Both the position numbers and the translations under genes were made by a program. Shown here piece by piece: positions 7,655-10,000 of a stretch of 10,000 bases of DNA; position 1 is the first letter of the stretch; every line of letters begins with the position of its first letter. The stretch spans positions 1 to 10,000 of the forward strand of contig JAIWOG010000152.1 of assembly GCA_020217035.1 (NCBI GenBank), in the 5' to 3' direction. The notes below the pieces were generated by a model. The model was not told where the DNA came from and made no database searches. It worked only from the letters and a program-made list of their open reading frames with translations. This DNA comes from Magnetospirillum sp. GTDB lineage: Bacteria > Pseudomonadota > Alphaproteobacteria > Rhodospirillales > Magnetospirillaceae.

Positions 7655-7670
7655 TGGCACACCCCATGCA
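7655..7670 (+). promoter_or_regulatory. Sigma54 (-24/-12) promoter candidate
   Basis: TGGCACA-CCCC-ATGCA matches the RpoN consensus TGGCACG-N4-TTGCW at all but two core positions. The invariant GG (7656-7657) and GC (7668-7669) are at the required spacing. A start near 7681 would leave a 33-nt leader before the small gene at 7714. No good sigma70 promoter is visible in this direction. Confidence 0.5.
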
Positions 7671-7702
7671 TCGTCCTTTGGCGAGTGTTGGAAACACGAC
7701 AC

Positions 7703-7707
7703 GGAGG
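7703..7707 (+). promoter_or_regulatory. Ribosome binding site deciding the start at 7714
   Basis: GGAGG is followed by 6 nt and the ATG at 7714. The ATG at 7708 touches the GGAGG and is too close to be used. Confidence 0.75.
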
Positions 7708-7713
7708 ATGGGC

Positions 7714-7992
7714 ATGACGTTCGATTTCACCCCTGGCTGGCGCGACAAAACCGTCGAGTTGTGCGACACCGCCGGCGCCCCGACCCTGCACCAGCAACCG
7801 GCGGGACAAAAGGCCCCGGCCCACCCCACCACCGACCAGATCGCGCTTTTGGTGCGCGAGTTGTTCAGCGAAGGCAGCCTGACCTGGGACCAGTTGCAGG
7901 CGCTGTCACGCGTCGCTGAACTGCGCCCCGTGCTGGAACCCACCTTGGACAACGTTCCCGCCTTCCGGCGCGTTTCCGCCCATCGGCAATAA
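7714..7992 (+). CDS. Small hypothetical protein, paralogue of the next gene
   Basis: A 92-aa soluble protein that I cannot assign to a family. The N-terminal 38 residues are polar and rich in Pro, Gln and Ala. Residues 39-78 form a helical module with the motif Q-x-A-x4-ELFSEGSLTW-x3-Q and a later E-L-x-P-x4-T. The same module occurs in the downstream protein, with about 14 of 40 identities without gaps. No catalytic motif, signal peptide or membrane segment is visible. The start is fixed by GGAGG 6 nt upstream. A sigma54-type promoter and paired repeats lie just upstream, suggesting regulated rather than constitutive expression. The next gene starts 17 bp after the stop, so the two should be co-transcribed. 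The 295-aa frame on the opposite strand (7500-8387) is judged a shadow. Confidence 0.72.
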   Translation: MTFDFTPGWRDKTVELCDTAGAPTLHQQPAGQKAPAHPTTDQIALLVRELFSEGSLTWDQLQALSRVAELRPVLEPTLDNVPAFRRVSAHRQ

Positions 7993-8009
7993 GAATACCG
8001 GACCTCGCC

Positions 8010-8384
8010 ATGAACGCCGTCACGCCCTTGCTGGCCCTGCCCGCCCCGCGCTCGCAATGCCGCGCCCGCTTCGACCTGCGCAACGTCAGCCCGCGCCAAT
8101 ACGCCGAAATCGCCCACGAATTGTACCTGGAAGGGTCGTTGCGTTGGGAAGAATACCAGTGGATCGGCTTCCCCAGCGAATTGCATCCCGATTTCGACGC
8201 CACCATCGGCGCCCTGACCGGCGAAAAGGCCGAGCCCGACCGTCCCCGCGACATGCTGGCGATCATGGAAAACCATGTGGAATTCATCCGCCGCTATCGC
8301 CAGCCCGGTGACGACACCAGCTTCTGGCGGGCCGAACGCGCCCTGGACGTGTTGCGCCGCCAAACCGAACCGCGCTGGTCCTGA
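8010..8384 (+). CDS. Small hypothetical protein, paralogue of the preceding gene
   Basis: A 124-aa soluble protein of unknown function. After a short Pro/Ala-rich start, residues 27-66 repeat the module of the upstream protein (Q-x-A-x4-ELYLEGSLRW-x3-Q, then E-L-x-P-x4-T). A second, charged helical part is unique to it, with DMLAIMENHVEFIRRYR (81-97) and a FWRAERALDVLRR helix. The ATG at 8010 has only a weak Shine-Dalgarno (GGACC), consistent with translation coupled to the upstream gene 17 bp away. A perfect 15-bp hairpin begins 13 bp after the stop. Shared motif, spacing and terminator indicate a two-gene transcription unit. The paralogy supports both frames as real genes, but no partner or reaction can be proposed. 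Confidence 0.75.
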   Translation: MNAVTPLLALPAPRSQCRARFDLRNVSPRQYAEIAHELYLEGSLRWEEYQWIGFPSELHPDFDATIGALTGEKAEPDRPRDMLAIMENHVEFIRRYRQPGDDTSFWRAERALDVLRRQTEPRWS

Positions 8385-8396
8385 CATCGCCGAAAA

Positions 8397-8434
8397 CCAA
8401 ACGGCCGCCCCAAGGGATCGGGGCGGCCGTTTGG
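8397..8434. terminator. Bidirectional terminator hairpin, perfect 15-bp stem
   Basis: CCAAACGGCCGCCCC (8397-8411) and GGGGCGGCCGTTTGG (8420-8434) are exact inverted repeats with an 8-nt loop, lying between convergent genes. On the minus strand the stem is followed directly by TTTT (8396-8393), a better tail than the CGTTTC on the plus strand. Confidence 0.8.
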
Positions 8435-8452
8435 CGTTTCAGGGAAAGCGGT

Positions 8453-8866
8453 TCAGTACAGATAATTCAGCACGCTGCCCGGACGCACCGACCCAGGGGT
8501 GGTCACCCGCATGTTGTGTTCGTAGGTGCCGACACCGCGCATGACGTAATCCATGAACAGCGAGGACGAGCCGCCGCCGCTGGCTTCGTCGGCCAATTCG
8601 GCCTGGAAGCTGGACGCCGCCTTGGACATGAAGGGCGTGCCCCGGCTGTCGGATTCGCGATGGTCCGAAAACCCCAAGTCAAGTTCTTCGTCATAGCGCA
8701 GCAAGCGGTTGTCGCTGACGCCGATCTGGGACGAAAAGACGGCTTCCTCGGGGGCGACGCTCGACACCGACGCGACGTTGCGCCCACCCGACGCGGGGCG
8801 GGCCGTGGCCGCCGCCGACATGCCGGGCGTCGCTAACGCCGAGACTTTGTGAGTACCGAGTGCCAT
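8453..8866 (-). CDS. Hypothetical low-complexity protein, divergent from phaC
   Basis: A 137-aa protein that I do not recognise. The first 55 residues are rich in Ala, Ser, Gly and Val and look disordered. Residues 60-75 are acidic (RYDEELDLGFSDHRESDSR). The C-terminal third, with SSSLFMDYVMRGVGTYEHN and the ending SVLNYLY, looks more ordered and ends in aromatic residues. There is no clear signal peptide, membrane segment or catalytic motif. The start is uncertain. The ATG at 8866 has a poor Shine-Dalgarno, and a GTG at 8902 would add 12 residues. It is transcribed away from phaC across 218 bp and ends at the shared 15-bp hairpin. The coding call rests on length, the terminator and the absence of a better frame on the opposite strand. 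Confidence 0.6.
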   Translation of the reverse strand: MALGTHKVSALATPGMSAAATARPASGGRNVASVSSVAPEEAVFSSQIGVSDNRLLRYDEELDLGFSDHRESDSRGTPFMSKAASSFQAELADEASGGGSSSLFMDYVMRGVGTYEHNMRVTTPGSVRPGSVLNYLY

Positions 8867-9084
8867 CTTTACTACGTTCCCGTTTCGTCCGCCCAGATAC
8901 ACGGGGGCGAAGCATAAATTACTCCAATCCTGAATATACCCTTAAGGCAGGGGCAAAATCCATCCCTTTCAGCATGCGCCATACGATTACCCCCTCCATA
9001 TTGCATTGCAGAAACTTCATGGAGCGGTCACACGCATAAGCCCTATAGTGTCAGGGACTTTGTTCCAATCAGGGATCAGATGAG
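8867..9084. promoter_or_regulatory. Divergent intergenic region between the hypothetical gene and phaC
   Basis: This is the most AT-rich stretch of the window. On the minus strand TATATT (8938-8933, 5 of 6 to TATAAT) could be a -10 for the hypothetical gene, without a clear -35. On the plus strand TATAGT (9044-9049, 4 of 6 to TATAAT) could be a -10 for phaC, also without a clear -35. CCTTAAGG (8940-8947) is an 8-bp palindrome of unknown meaning. Confidence 0.3.
9001..9014. promoter_or_regulatory. PhaR-like operator upstream of phaC
   Basis: TTGCATTGCAGAAA holds the symmetric core TGCA-T-TGCA (9002-9010), about 75 bp before the phaC start. Regulators of the PhaR family in alphaproteobacteria bind TGC-rich palindromes of this kind near PHA genes. 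The identification is from memory of the motif and position. Confidence 0.4.
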
Positions 9085-10000
9085 ATGAATGAGATCCGTA
9101 CGGCCCGCCGCCCCAAGGACACCACCCCGCAGCCCGACGGCGTCGCCGCCGCGTCCGTGGACACCGCCCCCGTCGTCGCCCCGACGGCCATCGCGCATGT
9201 CAACCCGGTGCATCAGATGATGGCGCTGCCGACCAGCATGGAGCAGTTCCGTACGCCGTTTCCCATCTTCACCGAAAGCACCGACCGGCTGATGCACGCC
9301 ATCCAAGGCCGCTTCACCAACGCCCTGTCGCCGGCCTCGTTGCTGCTGGCTTACCTGGACTGGCTGGTCCACCTGGCCAACTCGCCGGGCAAGGTGGGGG
9401 AACTGGCCCAGAACGCCCTGTCCAAGGCTCTGCCTTTGGCCCGCTATACCCTGGACACCGCCATGGGCCGCACCGATCCCGACCCCTTCGTGCCGCTGGC
9501 CCACGATTCGCGCTTCGCCAGCGAAGGTTGGCAGAAATTCCCCTTCAACGTCATGAGCCAGGCGTTCCTGTACACTGAACAATGGTGGCACTATGCCACC
9601 ACCAACGTGCGCGGCGTCGGCAAGCACCGCCAGAACGTGGTCGAGTTCACCGCCCGGCAATTGCTGGACATGATGTCGCCGGCCAACTTCCTGTGGACCA
9701 ATCCCGACGTCATCCAGACCACCATCGAACAGAATGGCCAGAACCTGGCCCGCGGCCTGCAAAACCTGTCCGACGACATCATGCGCAACCTGACCGGGCG
9801 CGACTATGCCAAGGACGAACGCTTCCAGGTGGGCAAGGGCGTCGCCTGCACCCCGGGCAAGGTGGTGTTCCGCAACAAGCTGATCGAGTTGATCCAGTAC
9901 GCGCCGACCACCGAAACCGTCCACGCCGAACCGATCCTGATCGTCCCGGCCTGGATCATGAAATATTACATCCTGGACCTGTCGCCGCAGAACTCGATGG
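9085..10000 (+). CDS. phaC: Polyhydroxyalkanoate synthase, N-terminal half (3' end outside window)
   Basis: PhaC polymerises hydroxyacyl-CoA into polyhydroxyalkanoate at the granule surface. The 305 visible codons cover the N-terminal region typical of class I-like synthases. A variable, Ala/Pro-rich tail (1-45) is followed by helices (SLLLAYLDWLVHLAN) and HDSRFASEGWQKFPFN (140-155). Then come the PhaC_N segment with QNVVEFTARQLLDMMSPANF, FQVGKGVACTPGKVVFRN, ELIQYAPTT and LIVPAWIMKYYILDLSPQNS at the end. The alpha/beta-hydrolase core with the catalytic Cys, Asp and His lies beyond the window, so activity cannot be judged. The usual synthase motif reads VPPWINK; here it is VPAWIMK, suggesting a divergent subgroup. 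The ATG at 9085 has a weak AGGGA 9 nt upstream. A two-codon frame, ATG AGA TGA, begins 5 nt before and overlaps it. Confidence 0.9.
   Translation, partial: MNEIRTARRPKDTTPQPDGVAAASVDTAPVVAPTAIAHVNPVHQMMALPTSMEQFRTPFPIFTESTDRLMHAIQGRFTNALSPASLLLAYLDWLVHLANSPGKVGELAQNALSKALPLARYTLDTAMGRTDPDPFVPLAHDSRFASEGWQKFPFNVMSQAFLYTEQWWHYATTNVRGVGKHRQNVVEFTARQLLDMMSPANFLWTNPDVIQTTIEQNGQNLARGLQNLSDDIMRNLTGRDYAKDERFQVGKGVACTPGKVVFRNKLIELIQYAPTTETVHAEPILIVPAWIMKYYILDLSPQNSM

Noticed and set aside
7500..8387. A 295-aa open frame on the minus strand over the small paralogue pair.
   Set aside because: The plus-strand proteins share a conserved module, have a strong Shine-Dalgarno and end at a terminator; the opposite frame has shadow composition.
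9076..9924. A 282-aa open frame on the minus strand over phaC.
   Set aside because: It is antisense to clear PHA synthase motifs.

Overview
The window is GC-rich, tightly packed bacterial DNA with no tRNA, rRNA, CRISPR array or insertion sequence that I can see. The gene content points to an alphaproteobacterium, most likely of the Rhodospirillales and perhaps Magnetospirillum-like. This rests on an adjacent ppk-ppx pair, an EipB/DUF1849 envelope protein (an alphaproteobacterial family) and a PhaC polyester synthase. The genus is inference.

Layout: (1) 1-3556, minus strand: ppk (polyphosphate kinase) followed 4 nt later by ppx (exopolyphosphatase/GppA family, cut by the left edge). They share a good sigma70-type promoter at 3585-3613. 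(2) 3704-5448, plus strand: a SixA-like histidine phosphatase, then a BaiN/HI0933-type flavoprotein whose start codon directly abuts a perfect 10-bp hairpin. (3) 5449-5585: a convergent gap with two back-to-back terminator hairpins around one AT-rich tract. (4) 5586-7486, minus strand: eipB followed by a TPR-like helical protein, probably one transcript. (5) 7487-7713: a divergent control region with a TATAAT box for eipB and, facing the other way, a sigma54 (-24/-12) promoter match preceded by two dyad-containing repeats. (6) 7714-8384, plus strand: two small, mutually related proteins of unknown function, closed by a perfect 15-bp hairpin. (7) 8453-8866, minus strand: a low-complexity hypothetical protein, then a 218-bp gap with a PhaR-like palindrome. 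(8) 9085 to the right edge, plus strand: the N-terminal half of a PHA synthase, phaC.

Storage and phosphate metabolism link the two ends of the window: Ppk and Ppx make and degrade polyphosphate, and PhaC makes polyhydroxyalkanoate. CTGTCAT repeats overlapping the ppk promoter suggest phosphate (PhoB) control. The least explained part is the pair of small paralogues at 7714-8384 with its sigma54-type promoter and enhancer-like repeats.

The long frames lying opposite or across ppk, ppx, the flavoprotein, the TPR gene and phaC are composition shadows. All assignments come from reading motifs by eye; no database search was run.
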